DNA of 64,000 nucleotides, from assembly GCA_019352875.1 (NCBI GenBank), contig JAAAFW010000015.1:1504608-1568607 (forward strand), given 5' to 3'. A program made the translations under genes and the position numbers. The notes under the pieces were generated by a model that did no database searches, was not told the origin of the DNA, and was given only the letters and a program-made list of their open reading frames with translations. This DNA is from Pedobacter cryoconitis. GTDB lineage: Bacteria; Bacteroidota; Bacteroidia; Sphingobacteriales; Sphingobacteriaceae. Shown piece after piece: positions 52,231-61,443 of the stretch; the first letter of the stretch is position 1, and each line of letters begins with the position of its first letter.

Positions 52231-52522
52231 GTTTTCTTATGTTTTTAATGGTTAAAAAATTCGAATCAGTTGAATTCCCTTTAGACAGCACTGCCTGCAA
52301 AATTAGGCAATTTTCGCCAAGCAGTGGCTGTATATTCATTTCATACTCTACCCTTGATAAACCAGGCACTAAAAACGTCGGAAGATTACCGTAAACCGGA
52401 TACCCCATCAGCAGATTATTGCGAAAGAAACAAAGGAAAAAGATAGGAAAAAGGAATAGAATAGTCATCGGAATGGCCGGTACCAGTACTGAGAATATAT
52501 AAACCGGGCAGACGAAATTCAT
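52214..52522 (-). CDS. possible small membrane protein upstream of the dihydroorotase homologue
   Basis: A 102-residue open frame with a hydrophobic first half (MNFVCPVYIFSVLVPAIPMT, ILFLFPIFFLCFF) and a polar second half. It overlaps the downstream gene by 17 bp and fills an otherwise empty 313-bp gap. No family recognised. It could be a chance frame. Confidence 0.3.
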   Translation of the reverse strand: MNFVCPVYIFSVLVPAIPMTILFLFPIFFLCFFRNNLLMGYPVYGNLPTFLVPGLSRVEYEMNIQPLLGENCLILQAVLSKGNSTDSNFLTIKNIRKHEPSA

Positions 52523-52543
52523 TAAAAAACAAATGTAGAAATA

Positions 52544-54121
52544 TTATCTGTATTTTTTCATTGCGTTATAAAGAGCATCATCCAGTCCATAAACATCGTC
52601 CCTGTAAACGATCTTGCCATTTTGTACCCAGGCAGTTCTGTAATTCAGGAAAATAGATATCCCTTTCCGTGTACCAAACCATTTAGGCTTTAATTGGAAA
52701 GCATTGACTGTATCGGCCTTTTTTTCAAGAATCTTATGATAAACCTTCATTTTGGTGGTATCCAAAGGAGGCAAATTGACTTCCATACGAAGCTGGTCGT
52801 ATTCTGCCTTACTCTTAAGCAGGTTCTCTGCAAACTCGAGCGGTTTTTCTACCCTTACACAACCATGGCTCACAGCCCGGACTGAGCGGCTAAATGCCGA
52901 TTTGTTGTTTGTGTCATGTAAATAAATACTGGAACCATTCTCAAAAATAAACTTGAATTTCCCTAATGCATTTCCACTTCCCGAACCTTGTTTGAATTGA
53001 AAAGGCAGGCGTTCACGGGAATATTTACTCCACTGGATCGTATCCGGGTCAGCAACTAGTTTACCTTTATAATAAACACGCATATTGTTATTTGAAAGAT
53101 AGTAAGGATCACGGGCGGCGTTATAATAGATCTCATTCTGCGCAATACTCACCGGTATATTCCAAATTGGATTCACCTGTATGGAGTTAAATTTACTGAG
53201 CAAGATGGGCGTCTGATGATTTTTCGGTTTATCATCCAGCTTGCCCGTACGGTTGTACTCTTTAATTTTCTCTTCGTAAGCAAGCTCCCTCCTGGATCCC
53301 ACACATACTTTCATATGGGAAAGTGTATCATTATCCTTATACCAGGTCAGGCTGTAATCAGGGATATTCACTTCGACATATTCATTGCCGATCTCAGGAA
53401 TCTTCCACCGCAGCCTCTCCATATTGACCAGCGTGGTTTTAATTAGTTCCGTATTGCGGTTACCACTTTTTTCCAGATTACCAAGATTACGCTGTAATGC
53501 GATATAATCAGCACTGCGGGGTTGTATTTCCTGAAGATGTTTCTGTAAATTCTCAACTTTCAACAAACCTGACAGATAAACGGAGTCAGGGCGCGTTGTC
53601 GTCACATAATACCTGTTCAGCACTTTTTTAGGGTTAATACTGCCAAAACCGACAAAAGTGTCATACTTTAACAAGGCAGAGGCGCTGTATAACTCCAATT
53701 CAGCGATCACAGGGTAGACCTGTTGAATATTTTTAAACTGGTTATCGTGTAATTCTTTCAGTAATTCAGTGAGTCTGGCATAACCAAATAAGGAAGGTTT
53801 ATACCCATGTAGTTTACTATTCCCGACATAAGCAGCGAGTGTATCCAGCTGACCATCAACAAAAAAGCGCGTAACAAAGGTCGTGTTCAATTCCTCATTC
53901 CCATAAAAATTACTTAAAGTATTCGGGTTACTTAAATTAGGCTTAATTGAGTCGAAGGTTTTCCTGAAAACCTCGTTATAAGCAGCAGTATCAAAGTTTT
54001 TATAGATTTTGTTCTTAAAATGCTCGGCAAGTATAATCCCTACTTCAGGCGTGGTTTTGAACCAGTTACATGAAGAAATAAATAAAACAACGGGAAAAAC
54101 AACAGTAAATATTCTTTTCAA
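52544..54121 (-). CDS. L,D-transpeptidase lipoprotein (YkuD family, YcbB-like)
   Basis: 525 residues with lipobox (PVVLFISSC, Cys 18). The N-terminal helical scaffold domain is followed by the YkuD catalytic domain from about 255 to 440: the strand IPDYSLTWYKDNDTLSHMKV, HTNN-type loop IYLHDTNNKSAFSRS, and the active site SHGCVRVEKPLEFA with the nucleophilic Cys. The long scaffold matches LdtD/YcbB. It crosslinks peptidoglycan or anchors proteins to it, in the periplasm. Divergent from the his operon, with a 249-bp gap. Confidence 0.9.
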   Translation of the reverse strand: MKRIFTVVFPVVLFISSCNWFKTTPEVGIILAEHFKNKIYKNFDTAAYNEVFRKTFDSIKPNLSNPNTLSNFYGNEELNTTFVTRFFVDGQLDTLAAYVGNSKLHGYKPSLFGYARLTELLKELHDNQFKNIQQVYPVIAELELYSASALLKYDTFVGFGSINPKKVLNRYYVTTTRPDSVYLSGLLKVENLQKHLQEIQPRSADYIALQRNLGNLEKSGNRNTELIKTTLVNMERLRWKIPEIGNEYVEVNIPDYSLTWYKDNDTLSHMKVCVGSRRELAYEEKIKEYNRTGKLDDKPKNHQTPILLSKFNSIQVNPIWNIPVSIAQNEIYYNAARDPYYLSNNNMRVYYKGKLVADPDTIQWSKYSRERLPFQFKQGSGSGNALGKFKFIFENGSSIYLHDTNNKSAFSRSVRAVSHGCVRVEKPLEFAENLLKSKAEYDQLRMEVNLPPLDTTKMKVYHKILEKKADTVNAFQLKPKWFGTRKGISIFLNYRTAWVQNGKIVYRDDVYGLDDALYNAMKKYR

Positions 54122-54165
54122 TTGGGGAATTTTAGATTATTTTATCAAATAAAATGCCATATATT

Positions 54166-54195
54166 TTTGAAAAGTGCTCACGATGGTTATATTTG
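54166..54195 (+). promoter_or_regulatory. his operon promoter
   Basis: TTTG (54166-54169) and TATATTTG (54188-54195) with an 18-nt spacer is a near-perfect Bacteroidota promoter. The transcript would start near 54202, about 40 nt before the leader ORF. Confidence 0.75.
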
Positions 54196-54240
54196 TGTTC
54201 CCCAGCGTGCAACGCATTATTGGATAAGGACTAAAAAATT

Positions 54241-54288
54241 ATGAACAAACACTTGAACAATCATTTACATTTGCATCATCGCCAGTAG
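54241..54288 (+). CDS. hisL: His-rich leader peptide of the his operon
   Basis: A 15-codon ORF, MNKHLNNHLHLHHRQ, with five histidine codons (positions 4, 8, 10, 12, 13) followed by TAG. It lies between the promoter and hisG and ends inside a hairpin. This is the leader-peptide attenuation arrangement: ribosome stalling at His codons when charged tRNA-His is short would change downstream RNA folding. Too short for routine gene calling; no independent evidence of translation. Confidence 0.75.
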   Translation: MNKHLNNHLHLHHRQ

Positions 54289-54295
54289 TGGCGAT
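54278..54295 (+). promoter_or_regulatory. attenuator stem at the end of the leader peptide
   Basis: ATCGCCA (54278-54284) pairs with TGGCGAT (54289-54295) around GTAG. The stem starts in the codons for His13-Arg-Gln and includes the stop, so ribosome position would control it. No clear T-run terminator follows, so termination may be rho-dependent or through a longer fold before 54371. Confidence 0.5.
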
Positions 54296-54370
54296 ATATA
54301 TGTAATGTTTTGTACTTCAAGACTTGTTTCCGAATTTTAACTTCCTGTCTCATTCAATAATTTCAATCCA

Positions 54371-55222
54371 TTGAAAACACTTAAAATTGCTATCCAGAAA
54401 TCTGGTAGACTCAACGAAAAATCTGTAGAAATTCTCAAAAATTGTGGCCTTTCATTTGAAAACTACAAAAGCTCCCTTATATCAACTGTAACCAATTTCC
54501 CTCTGGAAATCTTGTTTCTTCGTGATGACGATATCCCAGAATATGTGCAGGACGGCATTGCCGATCTCGGCATAGTTGGCGAGAATGTCATTCATGAAGT
54601 CAATGCAGATGTGACCTACCTGCAGAAATTAGGGTTCGGTAAATGCACCCTGAAAATCGCCATTCCAAACGAAAGTGAAATGACCGATATCAGTCAGCTG
54701 GAAGGCAAAGCTATTGCGACATCCTACCCCGTAATTCTCGAAAAATATTTAAAGGACAACCAGGTGAATGCGGTAGTCAGAACGATTTCAGGTTCTGTAG
54801 AAATTGGTCCGGGACTTGGTCTGAGTGATGCAATTTGCGACATCGTTTCTACAGGTGGAACTTTAAAAAGCAATGGCTTAAAACCATTCGCCGAAGTGAT
54901 GAATTCCGAAGCAGTAATGATCTGCAGTAAAGGTACTGAACTCAACGAAGACGTAATTGAATTGCTGCAGCGAATCCGTTCGGTACTGCGTGCAAAAGAA
55001 AATAAATATGTTGTACTTAACGTCGCAAAAGTAAATCTTGAAAAAGTAGTCAACCTGCTTCCGGGTGTTAAAAGTCCGACTGTAGTTCCTCTGTTTGAAC
55101 CGGACTGGGTTGCTGTACATTCCGTAATAACAGAACAGGATTTCTGGGAAAAAATTAACTTGTTGAAAGCGGCGGGTGCAGAAGGAATTGTCGTTATGCC
55201 GATTGAAAAAATCATTGCTTAA
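54371..55222 (+). CDS. hisG: ATP phosphoribosyltransferase (long form)
   Basis: 283 residues, TTG start (TTG AAA ACA CTT). First step of histidine synthesis: PRPP + ATP to PR-ATP. Visible: LKIAIQKSGRLNEKSVEIL, DDIPEYVQDGIADLGIVGEN, the PRPP loop SGSVEIGPGLGLSDAICDIV, and the C-terminal HisG_C regulatory (ACT-like) domain about 210-283 that binds histidine. It is the long form, so no HisZ is needed. First structural gene of the operon, with a leader region about 165 nt long. Confidence 0.95.
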   Translation: MKTLKIAIQKSGRLNEKSVEILKNCGLSFENYKSSLISTVTNFPLEILFLRDDDIPEYVQDGIADLGIVGENVIHEVNADVTYLQKLGFGKCTLKIAIPNESEMTDISQLEGKAIATSYPVILEKYLKDNQVNAVVRTISGSVEIGPGLGLSDAICDIVSTGGTLKSNGLKPFAEVMNSEAVMICSKGTELNEDVIELLQRIRSVLRAKENKYVVLNVAKVNLEKVVNLLPGVKSPTVVPLFEPDWVAVHSVITEQDFWEKINLLKAAGAEGIVVMPIEKIIA

Positions 55223-55279
55223 CAACAAAACAATCAACCAAAAACCATTAACTACAAGTTAAATTAAAAACATAAAACA

Positions 55280-56578
55280 TTGAAAATCTACAGTTATACC
55301 AATCTATCTAAACAGAATATTGAGGATATCTGCCTGAGAACACTGGAAGATGACGCAGCCATTGCAGAACGTGTTGGCCAGATCATTAACCAGGTAAAAA
55401 CTACCGGTGATCAAGCCCTGCTTGACTATGCCGGTCAGTTTGACGGCGTACAACTGGAACGGCTTTTTATCGACGAGCAGGAGATTGAAACTATAGCAGC
55501 AGAAATCCCTGAGGATGCGAGAGAAGCTATTGAAACAGCTTATGCAAATATCAGAAAGTTTCATGCAGCCCAGCTTAAAACAGAAGACAAAGTAGAGACC
55601 ATGCCTGGGGTTACCTGCTGGCGGGAGTCACGTCCGATTAGTCGGGTAGGCCTTTATATTCCAGGCGGATCTGCTGTACTGCCCAGTACTTTTCTGATGC
55701 TCGGTATTCCTGCTATCCTGGCAGGATGCGAAGAGATAGTCGTTTGCTCACCACCGCAGAAAGATGGTAAAACTAATTGCTATCTGGCTTATTGTGCCAG
55801 GTTGCTTGGAGTCAAAAAAATCTACCTGGCAGGTGGCGCACAGGCCATCGCTGCGATGGCTTACGGTACCGAGAGTATACCTCAGGTTTACAAAATATTC
55901 GGGCCTGGAAACCGGTACGTAACTCAGGCCAAACAGCAGATTCTGGCATCAGGCATTGCGGCTATCGACATGCCGGCCGGACCTTCCGAAGTACTGGTCA
56001 TAGCTGACCGGAGTGCTTCCCCAGCCTTTGTTGCTGCAGACCTGTTAGCCCAGGCCGAACACGGATCTGATAGTCAGTCCATTCTTGTTTCCACCTCAAC
56101 ACAACTCATAGCAGAAGTAATGCAGGAGATTGATAAACAACTCCAGCCCTTACCAAGAGCAACAGTTGCAGCGGCAGCAATTGCAAACTCCTACGCAGTT
56201 CATTGTGAGAATCTGCAGCAGGCCATAGCGTTTAGCAACGTTTATGCGCCGGAGCATTTGATTCTTGCGACGGAAGATTTTGAAGCACTCATTCCGCAAA
56301 TTAGTAATGCGGGTTCTGTCTTTCTTGGAAATCTAACCCCTGAAAGTGCAGGCGATTATGCTTCAGGAACAAATCATACCCTTCCTACAAGTGGTTTTGC
56401 TAAAGCTTATTCAGGCGTATCCATGGATTCTTTCCTTAAAAAGATCACTTTTCAGCATATTAGCCCCTCAGGACTAAAGGCAATTGGCCCTGCAGTAGAA
56501 ATATTAGCCACTGCAGAAGGACTTCAGGCACACAAAAATGCAATCACCATTCGTTTAAAATCTACAGATGGATATTAA
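55280..56578 (+). CDS. hisD: histidinol dehydrogenase
   Basis: 432 residues, TTG start. Oxidises histidinol to histidine with two NAD+ in the last two steps. Motifs: RVGLYIPGGSAVLPST, the conserved GPGNRYVTQAKQ, DMPAGPSEVLVIAD, LLAQAEHGSDSQSIL (zinc and catalytic His/Glu), NAGSVFLGNLTPESAGDY, and SGTNHTLPT. Complete. It overlaps hisC by 11 bp. Confidence 0.95.
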   Translation: MKIYSYTNLSKQNIEDICLRTLEDDAAIAERVGQIINQVKTTGDQALLDYAGQFDGVQLERLFIDEQEIETIAAEIPEDAREAIETAYANIRKFHAAQLKTEDKVETMPGVTCWRESRPISRVGLYIPGGSAVLPSTFLMLGIPAILAGCEEIVVCSPPQKDGKTNCYLAYCARLLGVKKIYLAGGAQAIAAMAYGTESIPQVYKIFGPGNRYVTQAKQQILASGIAAIDMPAGPSEVLVIADRSASPAFVAADLLAQAEHGSDSQSILVSTSTQLIAEVMQEIDKQLQPLPRATVAAAAIANSYAVHCENLQQAIAFSNVYAPEHLILATEDFEALIPQISNAGSVFLGNLTPESAGDYASGTNHTLPTSGFAKAYSGVSMDSFLKKITFQHISPSGLKAIGPAVEILATAEGLQAHKNAITIRLKSTDGY

Positions 56579-57614
56579 GAATTTACAAAGAGAAAATATT
56601 AAAAATCTCCGCCCCTACTCTACTGCGAGAGATGAATATAAAGGTCAGGCCAGTGTCTTTCTGGATGCCAATGAGAATAGCTTCGGCTCACCACTGCCGG
56701 AAAACTTCAACCGTTATCCCGACCCGCTTCAGCTGGACCTGAAAGATGCCCTGAGCCGGATTAAAGGTGTGCCTATCGAAAACACCTTCCTTGGTAACGG
56801 AAGTGATGAAGCTATCGATTTACTCTACCGCGCTTTTTGCAATCCGGGAAAAGACAATGTCATCCTGCTTCCGCCAACTTATGGCATGTATGAAGTTTCT
56901 GCAAATATCAATGACGTAGAAATCCGTAAAGTAAATCTGCTTCCAAATTTCCAGCTGGATCTCGATGGGATTGCCGAAGCTATAGACGAACACACTAAAC
57001 TCATCTTTATCTGTTCGCCTAATAACCCTACAGGTAATTCTATCATCAGGACAGACATAGAGACGATCTTAGCCAACTTCAAAGGGTTGGTGATCATAGA
57101 CGAGGCTTATATTAATTTCGCTAAGCAGCGGACCTTTATTCAAGAACTAACTGAATATCCGAATTTGGTTATTCTCCAGACTTTCTCTAAAGCCTGGGGG
57201 CTGGCCGGTCTCAGACTGGGAATGGCTTTCTCCTCCAGTACTGTTATAGATATTCTGAATAAAGTTAAAGCACCTTACAACATCAGCCAGTCTACTCAGG
57301 ACCTAGCCCTTGCAGCATTGCAGGAAATAGGCAAGGTAAATGAATGGATTAAAATTACGGTAGCAGAAAGAGAGCTGTTAAGCAAATCTTTGCTGGAGCT
57401 GCCATCAGTAATTAAGGTTTATCCTTCAGATGCAAACTTTATTCTGGCTGAAGTCACAGATGCAGAGAACATTTATGATGCACTCGTTGAAAAAGGCATT
57501 ATTGTCCGTAACCGTGCAAAAGTAACTTTGTGCGAAGGTTGCCTGCGGATTACTGTCGGCACACCAGAAGAGAACGAAATATTATTATCCACTTTAAAAT
57601 CGTTAAGTATTTAA
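56568..57614 (+). CDS. hisC: histidinol-phosphate aminotransferase
   Basis: 348 residues, PLP-dependent, class II-type fold. DANENSFGSPLP, FLGNGSDEAIDLLYRAF, FICSPNNPTGN, and the Schiff-base Lys in LQTFSKAWGLAGLRLG near 213, with the phosphate-binding Arg in VRNRAKVTLCEGCLRITVG. It converts imidazole acetol phosphate to histidinol phosphate. Overlaps hisD; one base before hisB. Confidence 0.95.
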   Translation: MDIKNLQRENIKNLRPYSTARDEYKGQASVFLDANENSFGSPLPENFNRYPDPLQLDLKDALSRIKGVPIENTFLGNGSDEAIDLLYRAFCNPGKDNVILLPPTYGMYEVSANINDVEIRKVNLLPNFQLDLDGIAEAIDEHTKLIFICSPNNPTGNSIIRTDIETILANFKGLVIIDEAYINFAKQRTFIQELTEYPNLVILQTFSKAWGLAGLRLGMAFSSSTVIDILNKVKAPYNISQSTQDLALAALQEIGKVNEWIKITVAERELLSKSLLELPSVIKVYPSDANFILAEVTDAENIYDALVEKGIIVRNRAKVTLCEGCLRITVGTPEENEILLSTLKSLSI

Positions 57615-57615
57615 A

Positions 57616-58749
57616 ATGAAGAAGATACTATTTATAGATCGTGACGGCACATTGATTACAGAGCCTGCCGATGAGCAGATTGATTCTTTTGCCAAGCTGC
57701 AGTTTTACCCTAAGGCACTCTATTACCTTTCCAAAATAGCTTTAGAACTCGATTTTGAGCTGGTTATGGTAACCAATCAGGACGGTTTAGGAACAGATTC
57801 CCACCCTGAAGCCAATTTCTGGCCTGTACATCAATTCATCCTGGACACATTCGCAGGGGAAGGTGTAAACTTCTCAGAAGTTATTATCGACCGTACTTTT
57901 GCCCATGAAAATGCACCTACACGTAAACCGAATACCGGATTACTTCAGCATTACCTGACCGGGAATTACGATCTGGAAGGCTCGTTTGTAATCGGAGACA
58001 GAATAAATGACGTAGTTCTGGCTAAGAATCTCGGCGCAAAAGCAATATGGCTGAGAAATAACGACCTTCTTGGCGCAGCCGAGCAACTTGGAAAAGCAGA
58101 AGAAATAAAACCATATATCGGATTGGAGACCAGTAACTGGGAGGACATTTATACTTTCCTCAGAGCCGGAAGCCGCCAGTTCAGCCTAAAAAGAAAAACG
58201 AACGAAACAGATATTGATATTAACCTGGATCTGGATGGTACCGGTAAAGCGTCAGTACAAACCGGCCTCCATTTTTTTGATCACATGCTTGATCAGATTG
58301 CACGCCACGGCAGTATAGATCTGAATATTCAGGCAAAAGGCGATCTGCATATAGACGAACATCATACAGTGGAGGATACAGGAATTGCTTTAGGTGAAGC
58401 ATTTGCGGGTGCAATTGGTAATAAACTTGGACTGGAAAGATATGGATTCTGCCTGCCTATGGATGACTGCCTTGCGCAGGTTGCTATAGATTTTGGAGGC
58501 AGAAGCTGGATTGTCTGGGATGCAGAGTTTAAAAGAGAAAAAGTAGGTGATGTACCTACAGAAATGTTTTTCCATTTCTTTAAATCTTTCAGCGACGCCG
58601 CCAAATGCAATCTGAACATCAAAGCAGAGGGCGATAATGAACATCACAAGATCGAAGCTATCTTCAAAGCATTTGCTAAGGCCGTAAAAATGGCCGTCAA
58701 AAGAGATTCAGAGAAATTAGTTTTACCGAGTACAAAAGGCGTGTTGTAA
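57616..58749 (+). CDS. hisB: bifunctional histidinol-phosphatase / imidazoleglycerol-phosphate dehydratase
   Basis: 377 residues, a fusion. N-terminal HAD phosphatase (about 1-165): Asp pair in DRDGTLITEP, VTNQDGLGTDSHPE, and DRINDVVLAKNLG. C-terminal IGP dehydratase (about 190-377) with the paired His motifs DEHHTVEDTG and EHHKIEAIFK that bind manganese. Fused form as in enterobacteria and Bacteroidota. Confidence 0.95.
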   Translation: MKKILFIDRDGTLITEPADEQIDSFAKLQFYPKALYYLSKIALELDFELVMVTNQDGLGTDSHPEANFWPVHQFILDTFAGEGVNFSEVIIDRTFAHENAPTRKPNTGLLQHYLTGNYDLEGSFVIGDRINDVVLAKNLGAKAIWLRNNDLLGAAEQLGKAEEIKPYIGLETSNWEDIYTFLRAGSRQFSLKRKTNETDIDINLDLDGTGKASVQTGLHFFDHMLDQIARHGSIDLNIQAKGDLHIDEHHTVEDTGIALGEAFAGAIGNKLGLERYGFCLPMDDCLAQVAIDFGGRSWIVWDAEFKREKVGDVPTEMFFHFFKSFSDAAKCNLNIKAEGDNEHHKIEAIFKAFAKAVKMAVKRDSEKLVLPSTKGVL

Positions 58750-58750
58750 A

Positions 58751-59344
58751 ATGATTGGAATAGTAAATTATGGTGCAGGGAATATATTTTCCCTCACCTC
58801 TGCACTGGACAGGCTGAAACTGAATTACGGAATGATTAATACAGAATCAGATTTTGATCAGTATTCTCATATTATTATTCCAGGAGTTGGTCATGCAGGT
58901 GCTGCGATGGAAAAGTTGCGGCAGTCCGGTCTGGCAGATGTTATTCCGTCAATTACCAAACCTGTACTTGGCATCTGTGTCGGTATGCAGTTACTCACTG
59001 CACATTCTCAGGAAGGAGATGCTGTTCTGACAAACATTATCCCGGTTAGAACGTTACTTTTTGATAAAAAACTAGGTATTAAAATTCCGCATATGGGCTG
59101 GAACAATATAGAAATCAAAGAGAATCCGCTTTTTGAGGGTATTGAAAACCAGACTCAGTTTTATTTTGTTCATTCTTACTTTATTGAATATAACTCTATT
59201 TTTGGAATTGCGACTGCAGACTATGGTTTAAAATATGCTGCTGCTATACAAAGAGATAACTTTTTCGGAGTGCAGTTTCACCCTGAAAAATCCGGACAGG
59301 CCGGCGAACGTTTATTATTGAATTTTTCAAACTTAAAATCATAA
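58751..59344 (+). CDS. hisH: imidazole glycerol phosphate synthase, glutaminase subunit
   Basis: 197 residues, class I glutamine amidotransferase. The catalytic triad is visible: Cys in KPVLGICVGMQLL, His and Glu in GVQFHPEKSGQ. It supplies ammonia to HisF. Starts one base after the hisB stop. Two bases separate it from hisA. Confidence 0.95.
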   Translation: MIGIVNYGAGNIFSLTSALDRLKLNYGMINTESDFDQYSHIIIPGVGHAGAAMEKLRQSGLADVIPSITKPVLGICVGMQLLTAHSQEGDAVLTNIIPVRTLLFDKKLGIKIPHMGWNNIEIKENPLFEGIENQTQFYFVHSYFIEYNSIFGIATADYGLKYAAAIQRDNFFGVQFHPEKSGQAGERLLLNFSNLKS

Positions 59345-59345
59345 A

Positions 59346-60095
59346 ATGTACATTATTCCCGCTATTGATATTTTAGATGGTAAAGTAGTCAGACTAAGAG
59401 AAGGCGACTATAACCAAAAGACTGTTTATGAAGTTTCCATCGCTGAAATGATTGAAACTTACAGATCTAATGGCACTGAATTCATCCATATCATTGATCT
59501 TAATGGTGCAAAAGGCGATTTCAGTAATCAGGCTGCATTATTTGACATTATCAAAAAAACAGATATGCGCGTTCAGTACGGTGGTGGTATCCGTACAATC
59601 GAACAAGTCACTAACCTGCTGGATGCCGGCGTTCACCGTGTAATTGTCGGCACACAAGCTATTACCAACCCGAGCTTTCTGGAAGAACTTAGCAAAGAAG
59701 TAGGTAAAAAATATGATTACGCTAACCGTATCGTCATCGCGATAGATGTACTGGATGAAGTAATCAAATACTCCGGCTGGATGGAAAGCTCACCTATTAA
59801 GCTTATGGATTACGTTGATAAGTGCCTTCAATTAGGCTTCTTCCGCTTCCTATGTACAGATATTAATAAAGATGGAAAATTAGGTGGTGCAGCATTAGAT
59901 CTTTATCAGAAACTACTGGAACATTCGCCGTTCATCAAACTCATTGCCTCAGGAGGTGTAAGTTCTATGCAGGACATCGAAGAACTGGCTAAATTAGATA
60001 TCAGATCTGTCGTTGTTGGTAAAGCTATCTATGAGAACCGCATCACGATCGAAGAAATTAAAGAATGGAATTTAAAAGCCATGACTTCTTTATAG
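59346..60095 (+). CDS. hisA: ProFAR isomerase
   Basis: 249 residues, (beta-alpha)8 barrel. MYIIPAIDILDGKVVRLREG (Asp8 catalytic), IIDLNGAKGD, VQYGGGIRTIEQV, RVIVGTQAITNPSF, and the second catalytic Asp in FLCTDINKDGKLGG, with IASGGVSSMQDI. Converts ProFAR to PRFAR. Sits 3 bp before hisF. Confidence 0.95.
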   Translation: MYIIPAIDILDGKVVRLREGDYNQKTVYEVSIAEMIETYRSNGTEFIHIIDLNGAKGDFSNQAALFDIIKKTDMRVQYGGGIRTIEQVTNLLDAGVHRVIVGTQAITNPSFLEELSKEVGKKYDYANRIVIAIDVLDEVIKYSGWMESSPIKLMDYVDKCLQLGFFRFLCTDINKDGKLGGAALDLYQKLLEHSPFIKLIASGGVSSMQDIEELAKLDIRSVVVGKAIYENRITIEEIKEWNLKAMTSL

Positions 60096-60098
60096 ATC

Positions 60099-60860
60099 AT
60101 GCTGAGCAAACGTATCATTCCCTGTCTGGACGTTAAGGACGGAAGAACAGTTAAAGGAGTAAACTTTGTCGACCTGAAGGATGCAGGTGACCCGGTAGAG
60201 CTGGCCTGGCAATATGCACAGCAAGGTGCTGACGAACTGGTGTTTTTAGATATTACAGCGACACATGAACGCCGTAAAACCATGATTGAAATGGTTAAAT
60301 CGGTAGCAAGACAACTTAATATCCCCTTTACAATCGGTGGAGGAATCACTTCGATAGCCGATGCCGATGCCCTGCTTAGTGCAGGTGCAGACAAGATCAG
60401 TATCAATTCTGCAGCAGTTAAAAACCCTGCTCTGATTGAAGATCTCGCCAAAGTATTCGGTGTACAGTTTGTGGTTGTTGCAGTCGACACCAAATTAGTG
60501 GACCACAGAAATATGGTCCACCTGAACGGCGGCAGATTACTAACAGAGCTGGAGACCTTGCAATGGATTAAACAGGCTGAGAATCTGGGTGCCGGGGAAA
60601 TCCTGCTTACTTCAATGGATCATGACGGTACCAAACAAGGCTTTGACTGCAAATTGCTGGATCAGGTTTGCAAACTCATCAATATTCCTGTTATTGCCTC
60701 TGGCGGTGCAGGAAAAACAGAACATTTCACAGAGGTTTTCAGTACTACAGGCGTTGATGCAGCACTCGCTGCTTCGGTCTTTCACTTTGGAGAGATCACT
60801 ATTCCTGAACTAAAAACAGAATTACACAAACACCATATACCCGTAAGGTTATGCAAATAG
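60099..60860 (+). CDS. hisF: imidazole glycerol phosphate synthase, cyclase subunit
   Basis: 253 residues, barrel paralogue of HisA. LSKRIIPCLDVKDGRTVKGV (catalytic Asp11), LVFLDITATHERR, FTIGGGITSIADADALLSAG, SINSAAVKNP, LTSMDHDGTKQGFD (second Asp), IASGGAGKTEHF. Works with HisH to form IGP and AICAR. Overlaps hisIE by 10 bp. Confidence 0.95.
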   Translation: MLSKRIIPCLDVKDGRTVKGVNFVDLKDAGDPVELAWQYAQQGADELVFLDITATHERRKTMIEMVKSVARQLNIPFTIGGGITSIADADALLSAGADKISINSAAVKNPALIEDLAKVFGVQFVVVAVDTKLVDHRNMVHLNGGRLLTELETLQWIKQAENLGAGEILLTSMDHDGTKQGFDCKLLDQVCKLINIPVIASGGAGKTEHFTEVFSTTGVDAALAASVFHFGEITIPELKTELHKHHIPVRLCK

Positions 60861-61441
60861 ATTTTGAAAAAACCGGTGGCCTTGTACCCGTAATCATACA
60901 GGATGTACAAACGCTGGAGGTACTGATGCTGGGCTATATGAACCAGGAAGCCTGGACTAAAACCGAACAGGAAGGAAAAGTAACTTTTTATTCACGCTCT
61001 AAACAGCGTTTATGGACTAAAGGAGAAGAAAGCGGCAATTTTCTTTATGTGAAAGAAAGCCATATAGACTGCGATAAAGATACAATTCTGATCAAAGCAA
61101 GTCCGGTTGGTCCAACCTGCCATACAGGAAGCAGAAGTTGTTTTAAGACCAACTATAACCAGAACTTTATCTTCGAGCTGGAACAGATCATAGCCGATCG
61201 CTATGCAAATCCGGCAGAGGAATCTTACGTGAATAAACTCCGGAAAAAAGGTCTGAATAAAATTGCACAGAAAGTCGGTGAAGAAGGCGTAGAAACCGTC
61301 ATAGCCGCGTTAGCAGAAACAGATGTGGACTTTATCAATGAAAGTTCAGACCTGGTTTTCCACCTGCTCGTACTTTTACGCGAAAAAGGAAAAACACTTG
61401 CGGATATTGGGTTGAACCTGGAAGGAAGACATAAAAAATAA
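60851..61441 (+). CDS. hisI: phosphoribosyl-AMP cyclohydrolase / phosphoribosyl-ATP pyrophosphatase
   Basis: 196 residues, fused HisI-HisE. N-terminal cyclohydrolase: SRSKQRLWTKGEESGNFL, the zinc and Mg motif DCDKDTILIK, and VGPTCHTGSRSCF. C-terminal pyrophosphohydrolase (about 105-196): KIAQKVGEEGVETVIAALAE and ESSDLVFHLLVLL (MazG-like helices). Carries steps 2 and 3 of the pathway and completes the operon. Confidence 0.95.
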   Translation: MQIDFEKTGGLVPVIIQDVQTLEVLMLGYMNQEAWTKTEQEGKVTFYSRSKQRLWTKGEESGNFLYVKESHIDCDKDTILIKASPVGPTCHTGSRSCFKTNYNQNFIFELEQIIADRYANPAEESYVNKLRKKGLNKIAQKVGEEGVETVIAALAETDVDFINESSDLVFHLLVLLREKGKTLADIGLNLEGRHKK

Positions 61442-61443
61442 TT

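Noticed and set aside
52214..52522. Treating the 102-residue frame as a certain gene
   Set aside because: Only hydrophobic composition supports it; overlap with the next gene and lack of homology keep it at low confidence.
54371..54420. ATG start for hisG
   Set aside because: No in-frame ATG near the family N terminus; the TTG at 54371 gives the right start, and hisD likewise uses TTG.
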